In this document: positions 24,906 through 32,083 of the stretch, piece after piece
Numbering within the stretch: the first letter of the stretch is position 1
How the letters are laid out: each line of letters begins with the position of its first letter
Source: Nonlabens sp. YIK11
Lineage (GTDB): Bacteria; Bacteroidota; Bacteroidia; Flavobacteriales; Flavobacteriaceae
Assembly (NCBI RefSeq): GCF_001413925.1
Contig: NZ_LBMJ01000001.1
Span: 558,001 to 622,000 of the forward strand
DNA length: 64,000 bases
Reading direction: 5' to 3'
Notes under the pieces: model-generated
Told to the model about the DNA's origin: nothing
The model's input: the letters and a program-made list of their open reading frames with translations, nothing else
Databases searched by the model: none
Made by a program: the position numbers and the translations under genes

Positions 24906-25166
24906 CTAGAAGCGTTTTGGGACATTTTTAGGCTGCGGCGGCTTGATGCCTATTCTTATATCAGTGATGATCTTTTCCAGCATATTACCAAATTCCTCAT
25001 CGCCTTGCGCCATGAATTCCTGGCGTTTCGTGTCCAGATCGGCTAGAGTTTCCTCTTTCTCATCATCTTCATAGAGCTCCAATTCTCGCCAGATTTCCAT
25101 GAGTTTTTTTTCAGGATGTACAGCCGTGCGCAGCTGGTGTATAATGATGGAGGCTTCTTTTTTCAT
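24906..25166 (-). CDS. hypothetical small acidic protein
   Basis: An 86-residue soluble protein, highly charged, mostly helical (KKLMEIWRELELYEDDEKEETLADLDTKRQEF). It ends in a basic proline-rich tail (KPPQPKNVPKRF). No signal peptide or known domain. The ATG is at 25164-25166 and the stop lies two bases before the GNAT start, which implies co-translation. Function unknown. Confidence 0.6.
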   Translation of the reverse strand: MKKEASIIIHQLRTAVHPEKKLMEIWRELELYEDDEKEETLADLDTKRQEFMAQGDEEFGNMLEKIITDIRIGIKPPQPKNVPKRF

Positions 25167-25247
25167 CTTTGGCAGCCGCGGTAGCGGCGATTTTCATTTA
25201 TAAAGTGTGGTGTGTCTATTTTCTATGCTGGACCGGCATGTCAAGAT

Positions 25248-25526
25248 CTATAATTTTCCACGCCATTTTAAACTGTCGCGATTATGCTGGTCAAGCAGCT
25301 TCTCATCCTGCTGATAGCTTTTCAAATGACTTACCACATCTTCCAATTGTTGATCACTCAAATTCTTATAAGCTGGACTGGAAATATGCCGGTTCCATTG
25401 GTCACCTACTGCCTGATCTAGCGCGATGCGCCAGTAGCAATGGTTTTTGAAGTTAAGGTCTGGATACTGCATTGGGAGCTGGTTGCCCAACTCCTTGTAT
25501 TGTTGCTCCAGATCCTTTCGCTTCAT
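25248..25526 (-). CDS. hypothetical protein linked to rpiB
   Basis: A 92-residue cytoplasmic protein with a helical, charged composition: MKRKDLEQQYKELGNQLPM, then the aromatic NFKNHCYWRIALDQAVGDQWNRHI and PAYKNLSDQQLEDVVSHLKSYQQDEKLLDQHNRDSLKWRGK. I recognise the pattern as a conserved flavobacterial orphan but know no function. It begins four bases after the rpiB stop, so it is surely in the same transcript. The 81-bp gap to the next gene holds nothing I can name. Confidence 0.7.
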   Translation of the reverse strand: MKRKDLEQQYKELGNQLPMQYPDLNFKNHCYWRIALDQAVGDQWNRHISSPAYKNLSDQQLEDVVSHLKSYQQDEKLLDQHNRDSLKWRGKL

Positions 25527-25530
25527 GACA

Positions 25531-25959
25531 CTAGCAGCTTATCTTTTTCACACGGCGATCGTGTCTTCCACCTTCAAATGGAGTGTTGATAAAGGTTTCT
25601 ACCAGGCCTACTGCTTGTGGTATGGATGTAAATCGCGCTGGAATACAAATGATGTTAGCATCATTATGTTGTCTGGCTAGAAATGCTATTTCCTTAGACC
25701 AGCATACCGCGCCACGTACTTCTGCATACTTATTCACTGTCATGGATACACCTTGTGCACTACCGCAAATAACTACGGCAAGATCTGCTTTACCATTAAC
25801 GATATCTTGAGCTACTGGATGTGCAAAGTCTGGATAATCGACGCTGTCTGATGAGTCTGTACCGTGATTTGTTACCACATGGCCTTTCTCTTCAAGAAAT
25901 GCCACAATAGCCTTTTTATAGTCTGGTCCTGCGTGATCGTTACCTATGGATATATTCAT
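25531..25959 (-). CDS. rpiB: ribose 5-phosphate isomerase B
   Basis: Interconverts ribose 5-phosphate and ribulose 5-phosphate in the pentose phosphate pathway. The 142 residues show all RpiB landmarks: the start MNISIGNDHAGPDYK, the GTDSSDSVDYPDFAHPVA loop, the anion-hole ICGSAQGVSMTVNK (serine in place of the more usual catalytic Cys-x-GT/SG), NDANIICIPAR and the end FEGGRHDRRVKKI. First gene of a minus-strand cluster; the oriC-like region lies upstream. A -7-like CAAAAATA is at 25980-25987. Confidence 0.95.
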   Translation of the reverse strand: MNISIGNDHAGPDYKKAIVAFLEEKGHVVTNHGTDSSDSVDYPDFAHPVAQDIVNGKADLAVVICGSAQGVSMTVNKYAEVRGAVCWSKEIAFLARQHNDANIICIPARFTSIPQAVGLVETFINTPFEGGRHDRRVKKISC

Positions 25960-26000
25960 GTCTTGTTCATTTTAAGCCACAAAAATAAGGGCTGGCCAAC

Positions 26001-26450
26001 GTTTTACAGTTATTAACAACGAATGATTAACAGGATGCAACAACCCTTGCATTACTTGTTAAGAAAAACTAAAAGAAAGTTCTTGCTTTATCCAATTAAA
26101 AAAGCATATGAAAATTTACATCCAGATAACCTTAAGATAACCTTGGTTTTTTCTAGTGAGTTTTCAGCGGTAAAATGATCGTAGTTAACAACGGTATTTT
26201 TTCAGATTTGTAAACAATAAACAGTGAATAGCAGTTATTGACAACTGTGGATGAAAATGAGTAATCTACTGAAAATTATAAGTGTATGCGTCTTATAAAC
26301 TGTGTATAACTGCTCATAAACTCATATGAAAGACTAAAGCAAAAATTAGGGCACAAACTTATACCGCTATCCACACTACATCATCATCATCATTTTTATT
26401 TTGAAAAATTAGAAAAAGAAAATATGATATATATAAATGTTGAAAACAAA
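26001..26450. other. candidate replication origin (DnaA-box cluster, AT-rich)
   Basis: This is part of a 545-bp stretch (25960-26504) without a gene, between divergent rpiB and rnr. Sites one base from the DnaA box TTATCCACA or its complement: TGTGGATGA (26246-26254), TGTGTATAA (26301-26309), CTATCCACA (26367-26375). Weaker ones: TTATCCAAT (26088-26096), TTATTAACA (26010-26018), TTATTGACA (26235-26243). Next to them is a very AT-rich run (about 26386-26450) that could be an unwinding element. Two parS sites lie about 17 kb away. dnaA is not adjacent. Confidence 0.5.
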
Positions 26451-26452
26451 AA

Positions 26453-26473
26453 AGTCCCCTTGATAAGGAGACT
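26453..26473 (-). terminator. terminator of the 36-residue membrane protein gene
   Basis: Arms AGTCCCCTT (26453-26461) and AAGGAGACT (26465-26473), mostly paired. On the minus strand a T run follows, about 30 bp after the small gene's stop. Confidence 0.7.
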
Positions 26474-26504
26474 GTATCGTATTGAATAATGGATGAGTGT
26501 CTAG

Positions 26505-26615
26505 CTAGATAGATTTCAGGCTCACAAAATAGAACGCGAGTACTCCTAGAATCAAAATGGATACAAATAAGACTATCGCTAGATTAGATATGCTAAATAG
26601 ATTCTTGGTTCTCAT
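26505..26615 (-). CDS. small (36-residue) single-pass membrane protein
   Basis: ATG at 26613-26615, stop TAG at 26505-26507. The peptide begins MRTKNLFSISNLAIVLFV. A basic start is followed by one helix of about 20 hydrophobic residues (Ile, Val, Leu, Phe) and a short polar end (VSLKSI). It is too short for default gene calling. Support comes from a coherent basic-helix-polar layout and a terminator just downstream. It sits between the oriC-like segment and rnr and is transcribed toward the former. Homology unknown. Confidence 0.55.
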   Translation of the reverse strand: MRTKNLFSISNLAIVLFVSILILGVLAFYFVSLKSI

Positions 26616-26756
26616 GGTTGGTGCTCGCCTTTGAGGCTTTAAACAAAAGCTTAACAAAATTAAGATAATTTCCTAAAATAAAGTTAATTAAAGGTAAACA
26701 ATACTTTACCAAAATGCTTTAATATCTTCTTATTAACTATGCCAGTTTGAATAGAT

Positions 26757-26764
26757 TAACTTTG
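26757..26764 (+). promoter_or_regulatory. -7 promoter element of rnr
   Basis: TAACTTTG, seven bases before the rnr ATG. Confidence 0.4.
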
Positions 26765-26771
26765 CTATCGT

Positions 26772-28973
26772 ATGAATAACAAGAAGAAGAAAAAAAGCGG
26801 TAAGACTAAGTTTCAAAATCTTACGCAGTCCATCATCAACGTTTTGAAGTCTGATGAGAATACTACCTATAACTACAAGCAGATTTGCTCAAGGCTGGGA
26901 ATTACAGATAGCAGCACACGCAATCAAGTCATAAAGAAATTACACCAACTCAAGTCCAAAGGTAAGATTGAAGAAATCGACCGTGGTAAGTTCAAGCTTA
27001 TCAAGGCCATCGATCACTATACTGGTAAGATTGATGTGAGTTCTAGAGGTACTGGCTATGTCGTTACCAACGAGCTACAGGAAGATATCATGGTACCACG
27101 CAAGTCGTTGGGACAAGCACTTAACGGTGATGAAGTAGAAGTCTTTGTTTATCATAGACGTCGCGGTCAACAACCAGAAGGTGAGATTACCAGAATTATA
27201 AAACGTGCCAAAACCGAGTTTGTAGGAACCATTCAAATCCATGAAAAGTTTGCTTTTGTAAACGTTACGGACCATAAAATCCAAACTGATTTCTTCGTAC
27301 CCAAAAAGTATATCAATGGTGCCAAAGACGGTCAAGTAGTCCTGGTAGAATTCCTGGACTGGAACGATAAACAAGATTCACCAACAGGAAAAGTCAAATC
27401 CATTCTAGGTGATCCTGGCGAGCACGACACAGAGATCCACGCCATCCTAGCACAATATGGCTTACCGTATGAATTCCCACCAGAAGTAGAGAAATATGCA
27501 GAAAAACTGGATACTTCTATTTCCGATCAAGAAATTTCCAAGCGTCGCGATATGCGTGATACACTCACATATACGATTGATCCAGCAGATGCAAAGGATT
27601 TTGACGATGCCCTTTCTTTCAAACGAATGGAAGACGGTAAGTACGAGATAGGAATTCACATCGCAGACGTTTCGCATTATGTAGATAAGGACTCTGTGTT
27701 GGATCAAGAGGCCTACGATCGCGCTACATCGGTTTATCTGGTAGATCGTGTGGTGCCCATGTTGCCAGAGGTACTCTCAAATGGTGTTTGTTCGTTGAAC
27801 CCGCATGAGGATAAATTGACCTTTTCGGCCGTGTTTATTATGGACGATAATGGCAAGGTGTATAAAGAATGGTTTGGTCGTACGATCATCCATTCAGACC
27901 AGCGATTTGCCTATGAAGAAGCGCAGCACATCATTGAAACCGGTAAAGGAGAAATACCTGAGGATATATCGCTTTCGCGAAAGCGAACTACCATCAAACC
28001 TGAAATCGTCGATGCGACTTTAACGCTAGATTCTATTGCCAAGAAAATGCGCAACCAGCGCATGCGTGATGGAGCCTTAAGTTTTGATAAGACGGAAGTC
28101 AAATTTGAGCTCAATGACAATGCGGTGCCTACTGGCGTGTATTTTAAAACGTCAAAAGATGCCAATAAACTCATTGAAGAATTTATGTTGCTGGCCAATA
28201 GAAAAGTAGCGGCATTTATCGGTAAACGTAATCCTAAACAAACCTTCATTTACAGGATTCACGACGAGCCTAATGATGAAAAACTAGGTGCGTTATCAAA
28301 GTTTGTAACCCGATTTGGCCACCGTTTGGACCTGCGCGATCGCAAGACAATAACCTCATCCTTAAATAAATTATTGGATGATGTCAAAGGTCAAAAAGAG
28401 CAAAACATGATCGATACACTTGCGATCAGGACGATGTCTAAAGCCGTGTATTCTACAGATAACATAGGCCACTACGGTCTTGCCTTTGATTACTATTCAC
28501 ATTTTACCAGTCCTATACGACGTTATCCTGATGTGATGGTGCACCGTTTGTTGCAGCACTACTTGGATGGTGGGAAATCGGTGAGTGAAGAGCAGTATGA
28601 AGAGAAATGCCAGCATTCTACTGAGATGGAAATTCTTGCCACTAAGGCAGAACGCGACAGCATCAAATACATGCAGGTCAAGTTCATGAAAGACCATGCC
28701 GATGAGGAATTCCTAGGCGTTATTTCTGGCGTGACTGATTGGGGAATTTACGTAGAAATTCTTTCCAACAAATGTGAAGGAATGATACGTCTGGGCGATC
28801 TAGACGATGATTCCTATGAGTTTGTAGAAGATGAATATGCCGTGATAGGTCGACGTACCAAGAACGCTTACCGTCTAGGTGATGAAGTCTATGTAAAAGT
28901 CAAGAATGCAGATCTTGTGAAGAAGCATCTGGATTTCTGGATGGTAGGATCAAGAGCTGAGGTGGAGAAGTAG
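26772..28973 (+). CDS. rnr: ribonuclease R
   Basis: Processive 3'-5' exoribonuclease, 733 residues. The start is very basic (MNNKKKKKSGKTKFQ), followed by a winged-helix region (about 20-65), two cold-shock-like OB folds (about 70-220) and the RNB catalytic domain. The acidic metal-binding motif TIDPADAKDFDDALSF is near residues 270-285, and SHFTSPIRRYPDVMVHRLL is the RNB C-terminal signature. A C-terminal S1 domain spans about 645-720. The palindrome at 27970-27985 encodes LSRKR inside RNB. A 55-residue Cys-rich gene begins one base after the stop. Confidence 0.96.
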   Translation: MNNKKKKKSGKTKFQNLTQSIINVLKSDENTTYNYKQICSRLGITDSSTRNQVIKKLHQLKSKGKIEEIDRGKFKLIKAIDHYTGKIDVSSRGTGYVVTNELQEDIMVPRKSLGQALNGDEVEVFVYHRRRGQQPEGEITRIIKRAKTEFVGTIQIHEKFAFVNVTDHKIQTDFFVPKKYINGAKDGQVVLVEFLDWNDKQDSPTGKVKSILGDPGEHDTEIHAILAQYGLPYEFPPEVEKYAEKLDTSISDQEISKRRDMRDTLTYTIDPADAKDFDDALSFKRMEDGKYEIGIHIADVSHYVDKDSVLDQEAYDRATSVYLVDRVVPMLPEVLSNGVCSLNPHEDKLTFSAVFIMDDNGKVYKEWFGRTIIHSDQRFAYEEAQHIIETGKGEIPEDISLSRKRTTIKPEIVDATLTLDSIAKKMRNQRMRDGALSFDKTEVKFELNDNAVPTGVYFKTSKDANKLIEEFMLLANRKVAAFIGKRNPKQTFIYRIHDEPNDEKLGALSKFVTRFGHRLDLRDRKTITSSLNKLLDDVKGQKEQNMIDTLAIRTMSKAVYSTDNIGHYGLAFDYYSHFTSPIRRYPDVMVHRLLQHYLDGGKSVSEEQYEEKCQHSTEMEILATKAERDSIKYMQVKFMKDHADEEFLGVISGVTDWGIYVEILSNKCEGMIRLGDLDDDSYEFVEDEYAVIGRRTKNAYRLGDEVYVKVKNADLVKKHLDFWMVGSRAEVEK
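27970..27985. repeat. 16-bp palindrome copy 8 (in rnr)
   Basis: Read as LSRKR in a loop of the RNB domain, after a GEIPEDI stretch. Confidence 0.97.
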
Positions 28974-28974
28974 T

Positions 28975-29142
28975 GTGAAAACTAAAACCTGCCATACCTG
29001 TCATCAAGAGCATACTACTTTGTATCGCATCCAGATCATCAAAGGTGGCGAGTGGATTTTTTGTTGCAAGTTGTGTACAGAGCGCCATCAGGCATTACCA
29101 GATTATAGATATGGCGGCACCTGGAAAGGTTATAGGCATTGA
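28975..29142 (+). CDS. small Cys-rich (zinc-ribbon-like) protein
   Basis: A 55-residue frame starting with GTG at 28975, one base after the rnr stop. It begins MKTKTCHTCHQEHTTLYRIQ and continues with GEWIFCCKLCTERHQ and a conserved-looking aromatic end (DYRYGGTWKG). Paired CxxC motifs (CHTC and CKLC) predict a structural zinc site. The layout matches small flavobacterial proteins I recall as hypothetical. The tight spacing to rnr argues for co-translation and perhaps an RNA-related role (inference). The stop is at 29140-29142, three bases before the next ATG. Confidence 0.75.
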   Translation: MKTKTCHTCHQEHTTLYRIQIIKGGEWIFCCKLCTERHQALPDYRYGGTWKGYRH

Positions 29143-29145
29143 GAT

Positions 29146-29589
29146 ATGAAGTATTATATATTTCTACTATTCATAGTAGTTACTGCGTGTAAAGTTAGTA
29201 ATCAACCAATGAAGAAATACTCTTACGACTGGTTGCTAGGTTCATGGGAAAGAACTAACGACCGTAGCGGAAAACGAACTTTTGAGGTTTGGCAAAAATG
29301 GAATAGTAATTTTTACCATGGCAAAAGTTATACATTGTCTCAGAACGACACGATATACAAGGAAATAAAGCGATTGTTTTACTACGATGGTAAGTGGAAT
29401 ATAGAAGTCAATGATAAAAATGGCTTAACACTTTTCAAAGCTCAAAAAAATATACCAAACTCATTTTCAGTCTACAATCCTGATCATGATTTTCCAAAAG
29501 AAATCCATTATTGGATTCAAAATGATACTCTTAGGGCTTCTGTTGGTAATGATGGAGAGAAAAACGAATTTAGCTTTGTGAAGCTATAG
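29146..29589 (+). CDS. hypothetical lipoprotein
   Basis: A 147-residue protein with a lipoprotein signal (MKYYIFLLFIVVTACK, lipobox TAC). The mature part has the WLLGSWERTNDRSGKRTFEVWQKW start seen in small lipocalin-like DUF6265-type proteins, then beta-rich sequence (GKSYTLSQNDTIYKEIKRLFYYDGKWN) and a Phe-rich end. This suggests a small envelope beta-barrel; no ligand is known. It begins three bases after the upstream Cys-rich gene and has lower GC than rnr. Confidence 0.7.
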   Translation: MKYYIFLLFIVVTACKVSNQPMKKYSYDWLLGSWERTNDRSGKRTFEVWQKWNSNFYHGKSYTLSQNDTIYKEIKRLFYYDGKWNIEVNDKNGLTLFKAQKNIPNSFSVYNPDHDFPKEIHYWIQNDTLRASVGNDGEKNEFSFVKL

Positions 29590-29664
29590 TTCAAATTTCC
29601 CATGAATTTATAGCGTTGACTGTAACAACTTTCCAGGAGTTACATCTTTAATAAAACACCTATC

Positions 29665-30336
29665 ATGAAAAACATACTTGCCATACTAGCATTAACCATC
29701 TCATTTGCGGTTAACGCTCAAGGCGAAAGAGAAATCAACATCGACAACTTTCACACAATTAAAGCCTTTGATCTTATCAATGTTCAATTGATAAAATCTG
29801 ATGTCAATAAGTTGGAAATAAAAGGAAAGGATTCAGAGAATGTGACCTATGTTTTTAAGGATGGATTGCTCAAACTACGCATGGATACAGACAAGATATT
29901 TGATGGTAACAATACCTACGTGACGGTTTATTACACTAACATCAAAACCATTGATGCTAATGAAGGTGCAGAGATCTATGCTAAAGATATTTCTGGACAG
30001 GACGCAGTAGAAATCAGAACTCAAGAAGGCGCACGAGTAGTGGCAGGTATCGATCTCAATAAGGTAGATGTACGTGCGGTAACTGGTGGTATTGTCGAGC
30101 TTTCAGGAAAAGTCATCAAGCAAAATGTAGTCGTCAATACTGGTGGTATTGTAGAGAATAGAGATCTCAAATCAGAAACTACAGATGTTAAGGTACAAGC
30201 TGGTGGTGAGGTTGAAGTTTATGCCAGTGCATCCATAGATGCTGTGGTTCGTGCTGGTGGTGATATTATTGTGTATGGCAATCCTACAAACGTCAACAAG
30301 AAGACCACATTTGGTGGTGATATCGTTATCAAATAG
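29665..30336 (+). CDS. GIN domain (DUF2807) secreted protein
   Basis: A 223-residue exported protein: signal peptide to about residue 19 (SFAVNAQ), then a right-handed beta-helix-like head domain (FHTIKAFDLINVQLIKSDVNKLEI, YVTVYYTNIKTIDANEGAEI, VEIRTQEGARVVAGIDLNKVDVRAVTGGIVEL). Repeated GG turns near TGGIVE, AGGEVE and AGGDII match the GIN fold. The role in Bacteroidota is unknown, and polysaccharide contact has been suggested from fold. It appears to be a single gene. Confidence 0.88.
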   Translation: MKNILAILALTISFAVNAQGEREINIDNFHTIKAFDLINVQLIKSDVNKLEIKGKDSENVTYVFKDGLLKLRMDTDKIFDGNNTYVTVYYTNIKTIDANEGAEIYAKDISGQDAVEIRTQEGARVVAGIDLNKVDVRAVTGGIVELSGKVIKQNVVVNTGGIVENRDLKSETTDVKVQAGGEVEVYASASIDAVVRAGGDIIVYGNPTNVNKKTTFGGDIVIK

Positions 30337-30405
30337 ATAAGCACACATAGCTTTCTTCATTTTAAGCGCTATTGCATACCTTTGGTAGTCTAGCCTTATG
30401 ACTAC

Positions 30406-31305
30406 ATGGTAGAAGATATTATTAGCGCTATACCGTTAGGATTTGTTATCGCATTCCTGATAGGTCCGGTATTTTTTGCATTGTTGGAAACAAGCGCCAT
30501 AAAAGGTTTTAGGGCTGCGCTTGCCTTTGATATAGGCGTCATCGTTGCAGACATCATCTTTTTGATGGTCGCTTATTTCATGACATCTTCCATATTGGAA
30601 AAACTCAAGGATGACCCTAGTCTATTCATATTTGGTGGCGGTATACTCGCTGCCTATGGTGTAATCTCCTTTGCCCAAACCCGTAAATCCTATCTCAAAG
30701 AAGTAGATCCCAATGTTCTCATTGTGCAGAACAACAACTATTTCAAATTAGCGATGAAAGGGTTTTTACTCAACTTTATCAACGTTGGTGTGTTGGGTTT
30801 CTGGTTGGGATTGATTGTGGTATTTAGTCCGCAGTTGGAAGGTGATGGTGATAGAATTTTGATCTTCTTTTCAACGACATTGATTGTCTATTTCATTGTG
30901 GACATCTTCAAGATTTTACTCGCCAAAAGTCTAAATAGATACCTCACTCCATTGCGCATTTTTTGGTTAAAGCGCATCATTGCCATCATTATGATGGTTT
31001 GCGGTGCCGTATTGATATTCAAAGGTGTTTTTCCTAAAACCACAGAACAATTTGAAGATCGCATTCACATCATGCCAGATATTGTGGATCCTGAAAAATT
31101 GAATGATATCGAGGACGCCATGAAAGAAGAACTAGAACAAAAGCAAGAGGTTAAAAAACCAGCTTCCAAAGTCCCAGAAACCAAGACAGATCAAGAATCT
31201 GTTTTTGATCCTAGTTCTCAAGGCAATAAACCAGAAATCCCGCTGGAGGAAGAGGACGATATCCTAAAACTCATAGATAGTACAAAACAAAATCCCCAGC
31301 CGTAA
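30406..31305 (+). CDS. LysE family transporter
   Basis: A 299-residue inner-membrane protein. Six helices fill residues 1-215: IPLGFVIAFLIGPVFFALLETSAIKGFRAALAFDIGVIVADIIFLMVAYF is the typical LysE start, with FLLNFINVGVLGFWLGLIVVF in the middle. The family exports amino acids or related small molecules. The last 75 residues are an acidic, Pro/Glu/Lys-rich cytoplasmic tail (QKQEVKKPASKVPETK, PEIPLEEEDD), which is unusual for LysE proteins and may be regulatory. The terminator hairpin starts inside the last codons. Confidence 0.87.
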   Translation: MVEDIISAIPLGFVIAFLIGPVFFALLETSAIKGFRAALAFDIGVIVADIIFLMVAYFMTSSILEKLKDDPSLFIFGGGILAAYGVISFAQTRKSYLKEVDPNVLIVQNNNYFKLAMKGFLLNFINVGVLGFWLGLIVVFSPQLEGDGDRILIFFSTTLIVYFIVDIFKILLAKSLNRYLTPLRIFWLKRIIAIIMMVCGAVLIFKGVFPKTTEQFEDRIHIMPDIVDPEKLNDIEDAMKEELEQKQEVKKPASKVPETKTDQESVFDPSSQGNKPEIPLEEEDDILKLIDSTKQNPQP

Positions 31306-31319
31306 GACTAGGGATTTTT
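31290..31319. terminator. bidirectional terminator between lysE-type gene and tRNA-Cys
   Basis: Seven-bp stem AAATCCC/GGGATTT (31290-31296, 31311-31317), T run on plus strand and A run before the stem, so it can serve both converging transcripts. The left arm overlaps the end of the LysE-type gene. Confidence 0.7.
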
Positions 31320-31323
31320 GTAG

Positions 31324-31394
31324 AGGCGTCAAGCGGATTCGAACCGCTGTACAAGGTTTTGCAGACCTTTGCCTAGCCACTCGGCCATGACGCC
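31324..31394 (-). tRNA. tRNA-Cys (GCA)
   Basis: A 71-nt cloverleaf on the minus strand. Acceptor GGCGTCA pairs with TGACGCC, with discriminator U as required for cysteine identity. The anticodon loop CTGCAAA gives anticodon GCA, and the T arm contains GTTCGAATC. A -7 element CAAAAGTA (plus strand 31412-31419) is 17 bp upstream. Confidence 0.96.
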
Positions 31395-31411
31395 CTAAAT
31401 TATTGGGACTG

Positions 31412-31419
31412 CAAAAGTA
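31412..31419 (-). promoter_or_regulatory. -7 promoter element of tRNA-Cys
   Basis: TACTTTTG on the minus strand, 17 bp before the tRNA 5' end. Confidence 0.5.
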
Positions 31420-31479
31420 GTAAATTATATAGATGTACCGTGATGGCTTGAGATAGATATTTTTAAATACCTCAAATAT

Positions 31480-31836
31480 CTAACGCGATTGCTCCATTTG
31501 TATGGTGACCATCTCCACATCACCGCCTAGTGGTGGATTCAATTTTGAGACCTTTACCTGTATTTCCTTCACCATGTTTTCATCCGTAAAGATTCGATCA
31601 ATGATGCGTTGGGCCACGTGTTCCAGTAGTTTGGAACGCACCGCCATTTCTTCTTTGATGACTTTATTGAGGTATACATAATCCACGGTATCGTTCAAGT
31701 CGTCTGTTTGCGAGCTTTTGGTAAGATCTGTGGTAACTTCAAGATCTACTCGATATTCACTGCCTATCAGTTCTTCTTCGGTCAGACAGCCGTGATTGGT
31801 ATAGACGCGAACGTTGTTCAGGATAATTTTATGCAT
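31480..31836 (-). CDS. folB: dihydroneopterin aldolase
   Basis: Folate pathway enzyme that splits 7,8-dihydroneopterin into 6-hydroxymethyl-dihydropterin and glycolaldehyde. The 118 residues contain the family landmarks: the N-terminal KIILNNVRVYTNHGCLTEEELIGSEYRVDLEV, then DTVDYVYLNKVIKEEMAVRSKLLEHVAQRIIDRIF, and VKVSKLNPPLGGDVEMVTI with the Lys and Pro of the active site. It is monocistronic, convergent to no gene, with tRNA-Cys downstream on the same strand. Confidence 0.94.
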   Translation of the reverse strand: MHKIILNNVRVYTNHGCLTEEELIGSEYRVDLEVTTDLTKSSQTDDLNDTVDYVYLNKVIKEEMAVRSKLLEHVAQRIIDRIFTDENMVKEIQVKVSKLNPPLGGDVEMVTIQMEQSR

Positions 31837-31905
31837 GTGGTAAAGATAGAATCAAGAAATGAGAATCAATAGCCTTACAAGAATGGAAATAGGGTAGAAG
31901 TGGTC

Positions 31906-31921
31906 CGCTTTCGCGAAAGCG
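31906..31921. repeat. 16-bp palindrome copy 9 (intergenic)
   Basis: Between divergent folB and glnS, about 70 bp upstream of folB and 160 bp upstream of glnS. Right flank GAACT matches the extended form. Confidence 0.97.
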
Positions 31922-32056
31922 AACTATTTCTCCATCAACCACACACGAGAAAAGATATAGTTTTCTCTGAAACTTACGTACATTTTATAAAAATGAACCT
32001 CAAAAAGAGTCGCTGAAGTGATGGTTGAAACGCTCTAATATCAATGTGCTAATCCT

Positions 32057-32064
32057 TAACTTTG
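32057..32064 (+). promoter_or_regulatory. -7 promoter element of glnS
   Basis: TAACTTTG, 19 bp before the glnS ATG. Confidence 0.45.
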
Positions 32065-32083
32065 TAAGTTAAACGTCACGGTT

